From assembly GCA_937864365.1 (NCBI GenBank), contig CALMJT010000084.1, forward strand, positions 1 through 45,530: DNA of 45,530 nucleotides, written 5' to 3'. This document shows positions 33,062 through 39,810 of the stretch, piece after piece (within the stretch, counting starts at the first letter, position 1; every line of letters begins with the position of its first letter). The position numbers were made by a program, and so were the translations under genes. The notes under the pieces were generated by a model, which ran no database searches, was not told the DNA's origin, and saw only the letters and a program-made list of their open reading frames with translations. Origin of the DNA: an uncultured Alteromonadales bacterium (lineage in GTDB: Bacteria; Pseudomonadota; Gammaproteobacteria; Pseudomonadales; Cellvibrionaceae).

Positions 33062-33208
33062 TCAACCAACTCTACACTTACGTTCTTTCAAAATACGCAC
33101 ATAAAGCTCGCGCATCTCTTCACTAATAGCCGTGCCGTTTCGCATTCGTCCGGCACTTTCGAGAGCCAACAAAAGCACTTCTAAATCACGCACACTTAAA
33201 TCATTCAT
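33062..33208 (-). CDS. Small 48-aa early-operon protein
   Basis: A short leftward gene that begins MNDLSVRDLEVLLLALESAG and continues into a charged helix ending KERKCRVG. GGAG lies seven bases before the ATG at 33208. The composition is protein-like throughout. It belongs with the other small leftward genes between cro and the replication gene and converges on the membrane protein ending at 33060, with one base between stops. Function unknown. Confidence 0.6.
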   Translation of the reverse strand: MNDLSVRDLEVLLLALESAGRMRNGTAISEEMRELYVRILKERKCRVG

Positions 33209-33342
33209 TATTAACTCCGCACTTTGGCGCCAAATTCCTTATTTAAGACTCGCACGCCCAAAACCCACCAAACTGGCCAAAATTCAACTTGTTACCATGA
33301 CAGTAGGCACTTACTCAAAACTGCGTAAAAATCGGGATTTGT

Positions 33343-33370
33343 CTGATTTTTAACGAGTACAACAATAATG
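33343..33370 (+). repeat. Duplicated leader, copy 1 of first type
   Basis: CTGATTTTTAACGAGTACAA then CAATAATGA directly precedes and includes the start of the 33368 gene. The same sequence, two T shorter, precedes the gene at 34543. This indicates that the leader plus start was duplicated along with the coding region. Confidence 0.8.
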
Positions 33371-34240
33371 ACCATGGACGATTTCGCGCCAAAGCTTCAA
33401 CCCATAGAAGTAATACTTCAAATGCCCGAGCAAACTTTGTCGTTGGCAAACTTTGGCCCTTATGCAATCGCGATCACCTCGCTTATTGCAGCTTGCGCCG
33501 CCATTTATGCTATTTGGAATACCAACAAACAAAACAACAAAAATCGATTACATGACAAAGAATTAAAACACCACGAATTTATTATGGATAAATTCCAAGA
33601 AATCAACAATTTAGTCTTGGATCTAGAAAAATGGCAGTTAGAATTCTTTAATTATGCTCCAGGTCTTAAAGAAAGAATTGTCCTATTACCTTTTCCAGAG
33701 GCTTTAGCGAAAGCTACATTAATAGCCCATTTATATTTTCCAAGTTTAGAGAAAGGTATATCGAATTTAGGAATTACCTGTGATACAGCCAAATCTATTT
33801 ATTTTCACGTTACGTCAATAATTAAGAGCATAAAAAAACATGATAAGAATTTTGGTAGATATGAAGGCTTGATCAATAAATTTAAAACCATTCATAATGT
33901 CCCCATTTATAAGTTGTTTGAGTCGTTGTCTCCAGAAGATATTAACGAACTATTCGAATCAAAACTTACTAAAGAAGAAATCGCTGTGCTTGATAATGCC
34001 TACCTGTTTTTCGAAATAGATGAAAGAAATCAAAACCAGTTAGAGAAAAGATATATTCAGATTGCTTATCTTTACCAGTTGATAAGCAGTGAATCTGAGA
34101 CACTTATAAAACAGATTTCAGATTTGGCAAAAACATATTCATCCAACTTTACAACCACAATGGAAAAGGAAGCATTAAAAGACAAACCTTGGTGGAAGTC
34201 CATAATCTCTTTTGTTAAAAGAAAGCTTAAAAAACCATAA
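33368..34240 (+). CDS. Single-span membrane protein with long cytoplasmic domain (array member 2)
   Basis: 290 residues. The N-terminus MTMDDFAPKLQPIEVIL resembles that of 34969 (MDDIFPVMQPLEVVI). One membrane span lies at about 32-50 (AIAITSLIAACAAIYAI). Then follows a basic stretch, the shared motif KELKHHEFI (about 66-74), and ~215 residues of helical cytoplasmic domain ending in a basic tail (FVKRKLKKP). The first leader type precedes it. No known domain is recognised. Paralogy with 34969, orientation and leader point to a family of immunity-region cargo proteins. Confidence 0.7.
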   Translation: MTMDDFAPKLQPIEVILQMPEQTLSLANFGPYAIAITSLIAACAAIYAIWNTNKQNNKNRLHDKELKHHEFIMDKFQEINNLVLDLEKWQLEFFNYAPGLKERIVLLPFPEALAKATLIAHLYFPSLEKGISNLGITCDTAKSIYFHVTSIIKSIKKHDKNFGRYEGLINKFKTIHNVPIYKLFESLSPEDINELFESKLTKEEIAVLDNAYLFFEIDERNQNQLEKRYIQIAYLYQLISSESETLIKQISDLAKTYSSNFTTTMEKEALKDKPWWKSIISFVKRKLKKP

Positions 34241-34242
34241 AG

Positions 34243-34440
34243 TCACGCAAACAAACAATAAATGGCACACCCAAAAAACACAAAAGCTAATATGAATGCT
34301 GGAACAGGAACCAAAGCATTAAAAAAACCTGCAACACCCTTGTAGAGCCCTCTTGCATCTGCGGAAATCATTGCAAGTACAAATGCTGCAAATAAAAACA
34401 CTAATCCAAAAATAAAAAACAGTAATGCAGAAGCTAACAT
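34243..34440 (-). CDS. Small two-span membrane protein, 65 aa
   Basis: Almost entirely hydrophobic: spans at about 3-25 (LLFFIFGLVFLFAAFVLAM) and 40-63 (PVPAFILAFVFFGCAIYCLF), joined by a short loop (SADARGLYKG). AAGGGG precedes the ATG. It is leftward, like the early operon. It converges on the 33368 gene with two bases between stops, the same pattern as other pairs in this region. Superinfection exclusion by a small membrane protein is a reasonable guess. Confidence 0.6.
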   Translation of the reverse strand: MLASALLFFIFGLVFLFAAFVLAMISADARGLYKGVAGFFNALVPVPAFILAFVFFGCAIYCLFA

Positions 34441-34519
34441 CGGATAACCCCTTTAGTTGGTGAGATGGGCATAAAAACACTTTTTTGCTTTTGGGTTAAA
34501 AATTAAACACAGTGATTAA

Positions 34520-34545
34520 CTGATTTAACGAGTACAACAATAATG
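34520..34545 (+). repeat. Duplicated leader, copy 2 of first type
   Basis: CTGATTTAACGAGTACAACA then ATAATG matches 33343-33370 except for two missing T. It contains the start codon of the 55-aa gene at 34543. Confidence 0.8.
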
Positions 34546-34710
34546 ATCGTAGACACCATTTTTATGCTGGCGCAATCTGCATCGGCTGCAACCGCCGAGA
34601 CTTCAGGAATAAATCAATATCTGCTTTCGGCGCTAATATCTGCGGGTGTTGCACTTGTTGTTACATGTTTATCGATTTTTTGTTCATCCCGAAAATTCAA
34701 ACATTGGTAA
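34543..34710 (+). CDS. 55-aa single-span peptide, likely truncated paralogue
   Basis: The frame begins MIVDTIFMLAQSASAATAET, has one membrane span (LLSALISAGVALVVTCLSIF, about 27-46) and ends SSRKFKHW. N-terminus, span and the short basic segment match the first ~60 residues of the larger family members; the cytoplasmic domain is absent. It carries the same leader as 33368. Either it is a remnant after deletion or a short form that could associate with the longer relatives. Confidence 0.55.
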   Translation: MIVDTIFMLAQSASAATAETSGINQYLLSALISAGVALVVTCLSIFCSSRKFKHW

Positions 34711-34893
34711 ATAAATAATGGCTATCACAAATATAACTGTAAATACTAAACACACTACAGTAGGCCACCAAGAGCATTCGCCATATTTTCTATTGTCAAA
34801 AAACCATGGGCAAAACGCGATTGTGCCCACAAGCGCTGTTCCTGCGCCAATACCAAGCATAATACTATTTAAAAGCAGCAACTCTTCAGACAT
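34684..34893 (-). CDS. Small two-span membrane protein, 69 aa
   Basis: It starts at the ATG at 34893 (a GTG at 34899 would add two residues). Two spans, about 6-28 (NSIMLGIGAGTALVGTIAF) and 44-63 (PTVVCLVFTVIFVIAIIYL), flank a loop with Trp and Cys (NRKYGECSWWP). Its 3' end overlaps the 55-aa gene on the opposite strand. It resembles the 65-aa gene at 34243 in size and topology, not in sequence. Function unknown. Confidence 0.55.
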   Translation of the reverse strand: MSEELLLLNSIMLGIGAGTALVGTIAFCPWFFDNRKYGECSWWPTVVCLVFTVIFVIAIIYLPMFEFSG

Positions 34894-34968
34894 AAACACG
34901 CCATTTAAACAAACTCAACTGGGTTATCGCGTTACCCACCCAGACGAACAATAAATACGGTACTTACC

Positions 34969-35691
34969 ATGGACGATATTTTTCCTGTTATGCAACCATT
35001 AGAGGTTGTTATTTCTGTTGTTAAAGCCAGCGTTGAGCCGGTTGTAAACGAATGCCCAGTTGAATGGGAGACTCTAGTTGCGGCCGTTATTGCAGCCGCT
35101 GCTGCCATGATTACAATTGTCTTTAACATATCGTTACACAACAAATCTAGAAAACAAGAAAAAGACCTTAAACACTTAGAATTTATTCAGCCAAAACTTG
35201 AGCAACTTTTTGAATTAAGAATTGTTTTTTTGACTTGGTGCTACAATTTTCTTGAATTTAAAATAAAAAAAGGGACTAATCTTAATTATCCTAAAACCAT
35301 TGGATACCCAGAAATAAAACTTGAACATTATGTTATATTTAAAAATATCTCAAAAATATATATTGGTAATGACCTTTCGGATGCTCTAGATGATTTTTAT
35401 AAAAACTTTTATCAAAAAGTTATTAAGGAATATGGAAATTGCCTTTATTACTTCAAAATAGAACCTGAATTCGGTCAAAATTATATCATTGATAAAACAG
35501 CTGAAGATCTCCTAACCACGTATAGAAATATTTCAATTAATAAAGAAAAATGCAAAGCTAATACCCCTGAGCCAGACGAAGTTGAATTTTGGAAGTTTAA
35601 AGAGGATCTTTTAGAATGCTTGAACAAGATAGAAAAGCTTTTAGATAAAGAAGCTCATCAACTTTTAAGTCTAAAAAATAAAACACCCTAA
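34969..35691 (+). CDS. Single-span membrane protein with long cytoplasmic domain (array member 3)
   Basis: 240 residues. N-terminal MDDIFPVMQPLEVVISVV is shared with array member 2. There is one span at about 36-53 (LVAAVIAAAAAMITIVF). KDLKHLEFI (about 65-73) matches KELKHHEFI of member 2. The remaining ~165 residues are helical and charged, with little similarity to member 2. Conserved sensor or anchor ends with divergent cytoplasmic parts suggest diversification. It is followed by a convergent leftward gene 17 bases away. Confidence 0.7.
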   Translation: MDDIFPVMQPLEVVISVVKASVEPVVNECPVEWETLVAAVIAAAAAMITIVFNISLHNKSRKQEKDLKHLEFIQPKLEQLFELRIVFLTWCYNFLEFKIKKGTNLNYPKTIGYPEIKLEHYVIFKNISKIYIGNDLSDALDDFYKNFYQKVIKEYGNCLYYFKIEPEFGQNYIIDKTAEDLLTTYRNISINKEKCKANTPEPDEVEFWKFKEDLLECLNKIEKLLDKEAHQLLSLKNKTP

Positions 35692-35708
35692 ATCTCAAAT
35701 AACAAGAC

Positions 35709-36065
35709 TTATTTTGATCTATCCAAACCATTCTCTGCCGGAATTTCCACAATTCCGTTATTCACTTTCAATACGGCATCTAAATTAAGTGCTGCACTAA
35801 TAACGGTGATGACGCTTGTTAAGTCTTGCAAGTCGTTATCACTCATATCATCACAAAGATCGTTTTTGAAACAAAGGCGATATCGGTCTTGCTCAATCAT
35901 CAACGAATCTTTATTAACGCAACCACTACACACAAAGCTATCTGGCACGTAATCGCACGTCATAAATTGTTCTTCGGTAATACCGGGCGGCTCTGACGGA
36001 ATGCAATGGATTGGTTCGCAATCAGTTCGTCCGCGATGGCATTTCGGGTATCTAATAATGGCCAC
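35709..36065 (-). CDS. Cysteine-rich hypothetical protein
   Basis: 118 residues from a GTG at 36065, chosen because TTAGGAG lies just upstream; an ATG at 36092 would place that ribosome binding site inside the gene. The N-terminal half has several cysteines (KCHRGRTDCEPIHC, TCDY, FVCSGCVNK), suggesting a metal-binding or disulfide-rich fold. The C-terminal half is an acidic helix pair. It is part of the leftward early set after cro. Function unknown. Confidence 0.6.
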   Translation of the reverse strand: MAIIRYPKCHRGRTDCEPIHCIPSEPPGITEEQFMTCDYVPDSFVCSGCVNKDSLMIEQDRYRLCFKNDLCDDMSDNDLQDLTSVITVISAALNLDAVLKVNNGIVEIPAENGLDRSK

Positions 36066-36183
36066 AAAAACTCCTAATAAAATTAATTTCAACTTGATGG
36101 TTTTACAGCTTGTACACCTTAAAAATAACGTAAAAATTCAACCACAAAACCTAACATTTTTGGCGTTAAATTTTGGTTAGTAT

Positions 36184-36223
36184 CTTTGTAAGTCGAATTT
36201 ATCTGCCGTTTTAATAATAAAAG
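36184..36223 (+). repeat. Duplicated leader, copy 1 of second type
   Basis: CTTTGTAAGTCGAATTTATC then a GCCGTTTTAATAATAAAAG stretch precedes a 14-codon frame and the 36266 gene. It recurs with few changes at 36640-36678. It probably contains promoter or translation signals used by both rightward genes. Confidence 0.8.
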
Positions 36224-36231
36224 ATACCAAC

Positions 36232-36276
36232 ATGCACGTTATTTATATCTCTGTTAGGAGAGAATATGGAAATTGA
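36232..36276 (+). other. 14-codon upstream frame overlapping the 36266 gene
   Basis: The frame MHVIYISVRREYGN starts where the main gene starts in the other leader copy. It ends 10 bases inside the 36266 gene, whose ribosome binding site (AGGAGAG) lies within it. It could be a coupling leader peptide. Confidence 0.4.
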
Positions 36277-36574
36277 AGTATCCACCTTAAATACCATGGC
36301 TTTGCTTAAGCTGTCATCATCAAATCTTATCGAAGGTGTTAGCGTTACGGTTGCTCCTATCACAGAAGAACGCGACTTGTCAGAATCATGGAATATCGCT
36401 TTGTTCGCAGTTGCTGCTTCTGTTCCGGCCAATGTTCTTGCCGGTCTTATTCTCAAAAAATTTGGCAAAGATCCAAGACGTACAAAAATAAGAATAAATC
36501 GTCGCGAGGTAGAATATTCCGAGGGAGAAATTATTCGCACCATCGAAGAAACCAAGAAAATAGAGCACGAGTAG
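36266..36574 (+). CDS. Single-span membrane protein, 102 aa
   Basis: The N-terminus (~40 residues) is followed by a span at about 43-62 (NIALFAVAASVPANVLAGLI) and a basic, then acidic cytoplasmic tail (KKFGKDPRRTKIRINRREVE). AGGAG precedes the ATG. It follows the second leader type. The topology matches other rightward genes of the array, while the sequence differs. Function unknown. Confidence 0.6.
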   Translation: MEIEVSTLNTMALLKLSSSNLIEGVSVTVAPITEERDLSESWNIALFAVAASVPANVLAGLILKKFGKDPRRTKIRINRREVEYSEGEIIRTIEETKKIEHE

Positions 36575-36639
36575 ATTCGTGGTGGTTACTGCCCAGCAAA
36601 CAATAGAAATTTTAATCCACATAAAATGTCGACCTTCCT

Positions 36640-36678
36640 CTTTGTAAGTCGAATTTATCCGCCGTTTAAGAATAAAAG
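36640..36678 (+). repeat. Duplicated leader, copy 2 of second type
   Basis: It matches 36184-36223 over about 39 bases (CTTTGTAAGTCGAATTTATC is identical in both) and lies 9 bases upstream of the ATG of the 36688 gene. Confidence 0.8.
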
Positions 36679-36687
36679 GAAACTCAT

Positions 36688-36942
36688 ATGTTTGTTTTAC
36701 ACACTATTATTAATAAAAAACGATCTGAATCTGGTGAACCAATCCATGCTTATATTCAAAAAGCGATAGAAAACATTGAAATCGAAGGCCTTATACCACG
36801 AGATGTTGAAAGAATTGACGAATTCACATGGTTTATTCCTTCAGTCGAGTCTTTAAGTTTTATTGCATTCTTAAGCGCTGAAATTGGAATAAAAGCCTTC
36901 GATTATATGGAATTCAAAGTAAAAGGCCTTCAATCAAAATAA
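36688..36942 (+). CDS. Hypothetical soluble 84-aa protein
   Basis: A small protein with no membrane span. Its pattern includes IHAYIQKAIENIEIEG and FTWFIPSVESLSFIAFLSAE. AAAGGA precedes the ATG. Unlike its rightward neighbours it is soluble but uses the same leader as the membrane protein at 36266, so the two may be expressed together. It converges on cro with 49 bases between. Function unknown. Confidence 0.55.
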   Translation: MFVLHTIINKKRSESGEPIHAYIQKAIENIEIEGLIPRDVERIDEFTWFIPSVESLSFIAFLSAEIGIKAFDYMEFKVKGLQSK

Positions 36943-36991
36943 CCAACTTCACTCAGTGAATTTTTAAATTTATCCAACCGCTTAGAATAGT

Positions 36992-37279
36992 CTAGGCGGC
37001 TTGGGTTTTTTCGATTTTTACGTATAGGTCTGGACGCAGTTTTTCACGCGGTATTCCGGTTGCAATTTCAATAGGAATTACGTATTCCGCTGGTGGAATC
37101 GGGTTTTTTACTCGGTTAAACCAACTTGAGATATTTTGTTGACTAATTTTTGAAGGGGGTTCTTCAGAAGCAAACATTTTATCTCGAATCATTTCATCAA
37201 TAGTAAAATTAATTCTTTTGGCTAATCGTTCCTGACCACCGAAACCTTTAACCATTTCTCTGAACGCCTGTTTGTCCAT
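36992..37279 (-). CDS. cro: Cro-like regulator, YdaS family
   Basis: 95 residues from the ATG at 37279, which has AGGAG close upstream; a TTG at 37312 is the alternative. The C-terminal part (ISQQNISSWFNRVKNPIPPA, then EIATGIPREKLRPDLY) is the YdaS/Cro HTH and ending. About 20 residues are inserted between the first HTH helix (GGQERLAKRI) and the recognition helix, which is unusual. It diverges from the repressor gene across a shared operator and should open the leftward early operon. Confidence 0.8.
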   Translation of the reverse strand: MDKQAFREMVKGFGGQERLAKRINFTIDEMIRDKMFASEEPPSKISQQNISSWFNRVKNPIPPAEYVIPIEIATGIPREKLRPDLYVKIEKTQAA

Positions 37280-37319
37280 ACTCCTACCAAATCGGATGTA
37301 AGTTTCATTCAATAGAGTC

Positions 37320-37350
37320 AGGATACAAACATATTAGTATCGAAGTCAAC
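37320..37350 (-). promoter_or_regulatory. cro promoter with repressor operator OL-type
   Basis: On the minus strand TTGACT (37349-37344) and TATCCT (37325-37320) are 18 bases apart. Between them lies ATACAAACATATTAGTAT (37323-37340), symmetric at 14 of 18 positions. The same sequence, two bases different, lies at 38152-38169, so this is the probable binding site of the repressor or Cro. Confidence 0.75.
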
Positions 37351-37356
37351 CATTAG

Positions 37357-38043
37357 ATGATTATTTTAAATTACAAAGATTTCTGTGAAAATCATCAGAT
37401 GGATGAATTAACTCACTACCACCAGCGCATTGCGCACCTCATTAACTCTACGCCAGGAATGAGCCAGTCCGAACTTGCCCGAAGATTGGGTATATCTCAA
37501 CAGAATGTGAATTATTTAGCATCACACGCAAAAGGGTCGACTCACAACAGCAAAATTGCGGCGATATTTGGTGTTAATCCCGTATGGCTGGAAACCGGCA
37601 AGGGGCCCAAGGTCGTATCCGGCCAGCAACAATCTGGTATGTATAGCTGCCCAATAGTATTTTGGGACGATATTGAGCGCGGTATTCGCGGGCAATGTGA
37701 AATTCTTGAATACACATCTGTCGAAACAACGTTTGGCACCCAGCTGATCTGCGCCAAGTATTCCGGCCAATCTATGAGCCCACCTATTACCAATGGAAGT
37801 TATATCGTCATTGATTATAGCGATGACGCTATAAAACAGTGCCTGCATCGTGCTGGATCTGGCAGTTTTAATCTTGCGGTAATACAAAAAGGTACAGAAA
37901 TAGTTCTTACTAATTTAATTAAAGAAGGTTCTAGATTGACCCTGAATACTACTCAGATGCCACCTGTGCAGGAAAAATTCGATCTCAATAACGATAAAGT
38001 TTTAGGGCAAGTAGTCCATTCATTTATAAACTTTAGACGTTAA
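37357..38043 (+). CDS. cI: CI-type prophage repressor (HTH plus S24-like domain)
   Basis: 228 residues from the ATG at 37357 (ATG at 37399 is the alternative). The HTH is at about 35-56 (MSQSELARRLGISQQNVNYL). The C-terminal LexA/CI-like domain holds YSGQSMSPP with the nucleophile Ser139. Compared with lambda CI, the cleavage segment PLISWVQAG becomes PIVFWDDIERG, with no Ala-Gly, and the lysine strand FTFKKLI becomes IVLTNLI, with no lysine. Self-cleavage is therefore unlikely. It maintains lysogeny by binding the operators at 37323 and 38152. It lacks a clear ribosome binding site, so the mRNA may be leaderless. Confidence 0.85.
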   Translation: MIILNYKDFCENHQMDELTHYHQRIAHLINSTPGMSQSELARRLGISQQNVNYLASHAKGSTHNSKIAAIFGVNPVWLETGKGPKVVSGQQQSGMYSCPIVFWDDIERGIRGQCEILEYTSVETTFGTQLICAKYSGQSMSPPITNGSYIVIDYSDDAIKQCLHRAGSGSFNLAVIQKGTEIVLTNLIKEGSRLTLNTTQMPPVQEKFDLNNDKVLGQVVHSFINFRR

Positions 38044-38120
38044 TCCCTGAGTTTTAACTCTCTTCCCCGTTTCCGCTTGATGTAATTCCCGCCAAATTTT
38101 GTATTTATTGGATTTTTTTG

Positions 38121-38172
38121 TTGACAGTTACTATTATCAGTGGATTAATACATACAAATATATTAGTAATAT
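38121..38172 (+). promoter_or_regulatory. Rightward early promoter with second operator
   Basis: TTGACA at 38121-38126 is a perfect -35 box; TTAATA at 38145-38150 is the likely -10 (18-base spacer). ATACAAATATATTAGTAA at 38152-38169 matches the cro-region operator at 16 of 18 positions and covers the expected start of transcription. It should be silenced in the lysogen. Confidence 0.75.
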
Positions 38173-38237
38173 GTTTGATAAATAATCTATTCTGATGTTG
38201 TTAATACTGAGAAAGAGAATTTTTTAGCAGCTTAACC

Positions 38238-38251
38238 ACCTACTTGTAGGT
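38238..38251. promoter_or_regulatory. Small perfect dyad in the early leader
   Basis: ACCTAC-TT-GTAGGT lies between the early promoter and its first gene. It could be a Cro or other regulator site or a short RNA hairpin. From 38044 to 38323 there is no gene. Confidence 0.4.
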
Positions 38252-38323
38252 ATTCATTACACCCAAAAATAACGCCATTTTAAGCGGCGGGTACTCGTTC
38301 GCCCTAAAAAAGAGGACACCAAC

Positions 38324-38686
38324 ATGACAGACCTAACCGAAACACTCGAAACAAAAACCGAAACCCTTGATTCAGCTGAGGCCGCTACACCAAAAGCGCA
38401 ATACCGTGACTTCGGAAAATACGCTACCGCACTACACGTTAAACACAATATAAGCGAAGAACTTGTCACTAACTTTTTACACACATGGTTTCGAGTTCGT
38501 CTTTTGGAAGAAGTCGGAAACGGAACTATTTCACCCGAACAAATTGCCGAGATGCATGAAGATCCTGTTGAAGAGGTTTATTTATTTTTATACGGCAACA
38601 GTTGGCGTTTTCGCATGAATTACGCATTAATCTGTAATCACCTAAATGTTTCTTTTAAAGAATTTTTAAAAATCGATTTTTTATAA
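38324..38686 (+). CDS. Hypothetical early protein with helical C-terminus, 120 aa
   Basis: It has an acidic disordered N-terminus (ETLETKTETLDSAEAATPKA), then a helical region with EQIAEMHEDPVEEVYLFLYG and CNHLNVSFKEFLKID. The latter resembles the next protein's ending (CNRLDVSVNSITESEF), a degenerate HTH-like pattern. It is the first gene of the rightward early operon; AGAGGA precedes the ATG. It may be a regulator; no family is recognised. Confidence 0.6.
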   Translation: MTDLTETLETKTETLDSAEAATPKAQYRDFGKYATALHVKHNISEELVTNFLHTWFRVRLLEEVGNGTISPEQIAEMHEDPVEEVYLFLYGNSWRFRMNYALICNHLNVSFKEFLKIDFL

Positions 38687-38699
38687 AAGGAGCATCACC

Positions 38700-39080
38700 A
38701 TGCAGGTTTTACTCAATACACTCAAAAGCAAAAAAGTAATACCCAACCAAGCGGCAAGCACGCCGCGCCATAAAAATAAAACAGCGTTTTATAACGAGTT
38801 TAATAAACTGCTTAACGAAACCGCGTGCCACTACAACGCAACGTTATTGGTTACTAAAGCACATATTATGCTGGGCGTGCGATTTAATTTGCGTAAACGT
38901 ATTGCTCAAAAAAACACAACCGTAAAAGACCTCGCCAATGCGTGCTCAATATCGGCAACCATAATGGAACGCAAAATTTACGGCACCAATCAAATCTACG
39001 TTGATGAACTGTACTACATCTGCAACCGGTTAGACGTATCGGTAAATAGCATTACCGAATCTGAATTTACCAAACACTAA
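38700..39080 (+). CDS. Putative HTH early protein, 126 aa
   Basis: The C-terminal ~60 residues (KNTTVKDLANACSISATIME, then DELYYICNRLDVSVNSITE) fit a Cro/CI-type HTH. The N-terminus is basic. AAGGAG precedes the ATG, 14 bases after the previous gene. It may be a second early regulator acting with or against Cro. Related C-termini in this and the preceding protein suggest tandem duplication. Confidence 0.6.
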   Translation: MQVLLNTLKSKKVIPNQAASTPRHKNKTAFYNEFNKLLNETACHYNATLLVTKAHIMLGVRFNLRKRIAQKNTTVKDLANACSISATIMERKIYGTNQIYVDELYYICNRLDVSVNSITESEFTKH

Positions 39081-39098
39081 AAATAAGTAGGGCGCACC

Positions 39099-39419
39099 AT
39101 GAACGCACCACACAACAATGATGATAAAAAAATACCACCCATGACACTGGCCGAGTATCAAGAACAAGCGCGGCAAATGTCTGACAATTTAAAAATGGTT
39201 GAATCGCAACTGCGCGAAGCACTGGGCGAATTGTTTGAACCAACCATGCAAGACATTATTAACGACGCCAAAAAGCAAACACCCGAAGACGGAGATGTTG
39301 CGGCAACGTTGTTAATGCTTTCGGGTAAATACAAAGAAAGCGACATTAATTTATACATGACCTTGGCGGCGCTGTCGGTTTATACCGATCAACAATCTAA
39401 AGCCACTAAATTGCATTAA
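39099..39419 (+). CDS. Hypothetical early protein, 106 aa
   Basis: A soluble, mainly helical protein. The N-terminal half (TLAEYQEQARQMSDNLKMVE, ESQLREALGELFEP) may form a coiled-coil. It starts 19 bases after the preceding gene and ends 11 before the next, within the early operon. No domain is recognised. Confidence 0.6.
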   Translation: MNAPHNNDDKKIPPMTLAEYQEQARQMSDNLKMVESQLREALGELFEPTMQDIINDAKKQTPEDGDVAATLLMLSGKYKESDINLYMTLAALSVYTDQQSKATKLH

Positions 39420-39429
39420 GGAATAAATA

Positions 39430-39810
39430 ATGTCGCTGCCAATTAGAACCGCAGACGGTTGGCAGTTAGGAAAATTTACAACACAACACTTGCCAACTAA
39501 GCAATCGCAAACATTAATTTTGGTGGCTAACGATATAGAGCCACAAGATATTGCCAAAGACCGAAATTGTTCACCACGCGCTGTGTATAACCACTTAGAT
39601 GCACTGCACGAAAAAACCCATACGCGAACCAAAATGGGCTTAATCGCCAAATGTTTTGAGTTGGGTTATTTAAAAATGATTTGCCTGTTGTTATGCGTGG
39701 CCACCACCGGTGCCACCGTTATTGTTGATGATCAAACCGTTTTATTACGCTCGGCACGCAGTGCACGTATTACCCGCACCGCCAGCCGCAAACGCGAGGA
39801 TTACGCATGA
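39430..39810 (+). CDS. LuxR-type HTH protein with hydrophobic segment
   Basis: 126 residues. The central region (ILVANDIEPQDIAKDRNCSP, then RAVYNHLDALHEKTHTRTKM) is a GerE/LuxR-type HTH. It is followed by a hydrophobic stretch (MICLLLCVATTGATVIV, about 78-94) and a basic tail (RSARSARITRTASRKRE). The DNA-binding domain lies before the putative span, which is unusual. It overlaps the next gene by four bases. It may regulate early or host genes from the membrane. Confidence 0.65.
   Translation: MSLPIRTADGWQLGKFTTQHLPTKQSQTLILVANDIEPQDIAKDRNCSPRAVYNHLDALHEKTHTRTKMGLIAKCFELGYLKMICLLLCVATTGATVIVDDQTVLLRSARSARITRTASRKREDYA

Noticed and set aside
33132-33353. Rightward 73-codon frame
   Set aside because: It is antisense to the better-supported 48-aa leftward gene at 33062-33208 and has low-complexity basic composition.
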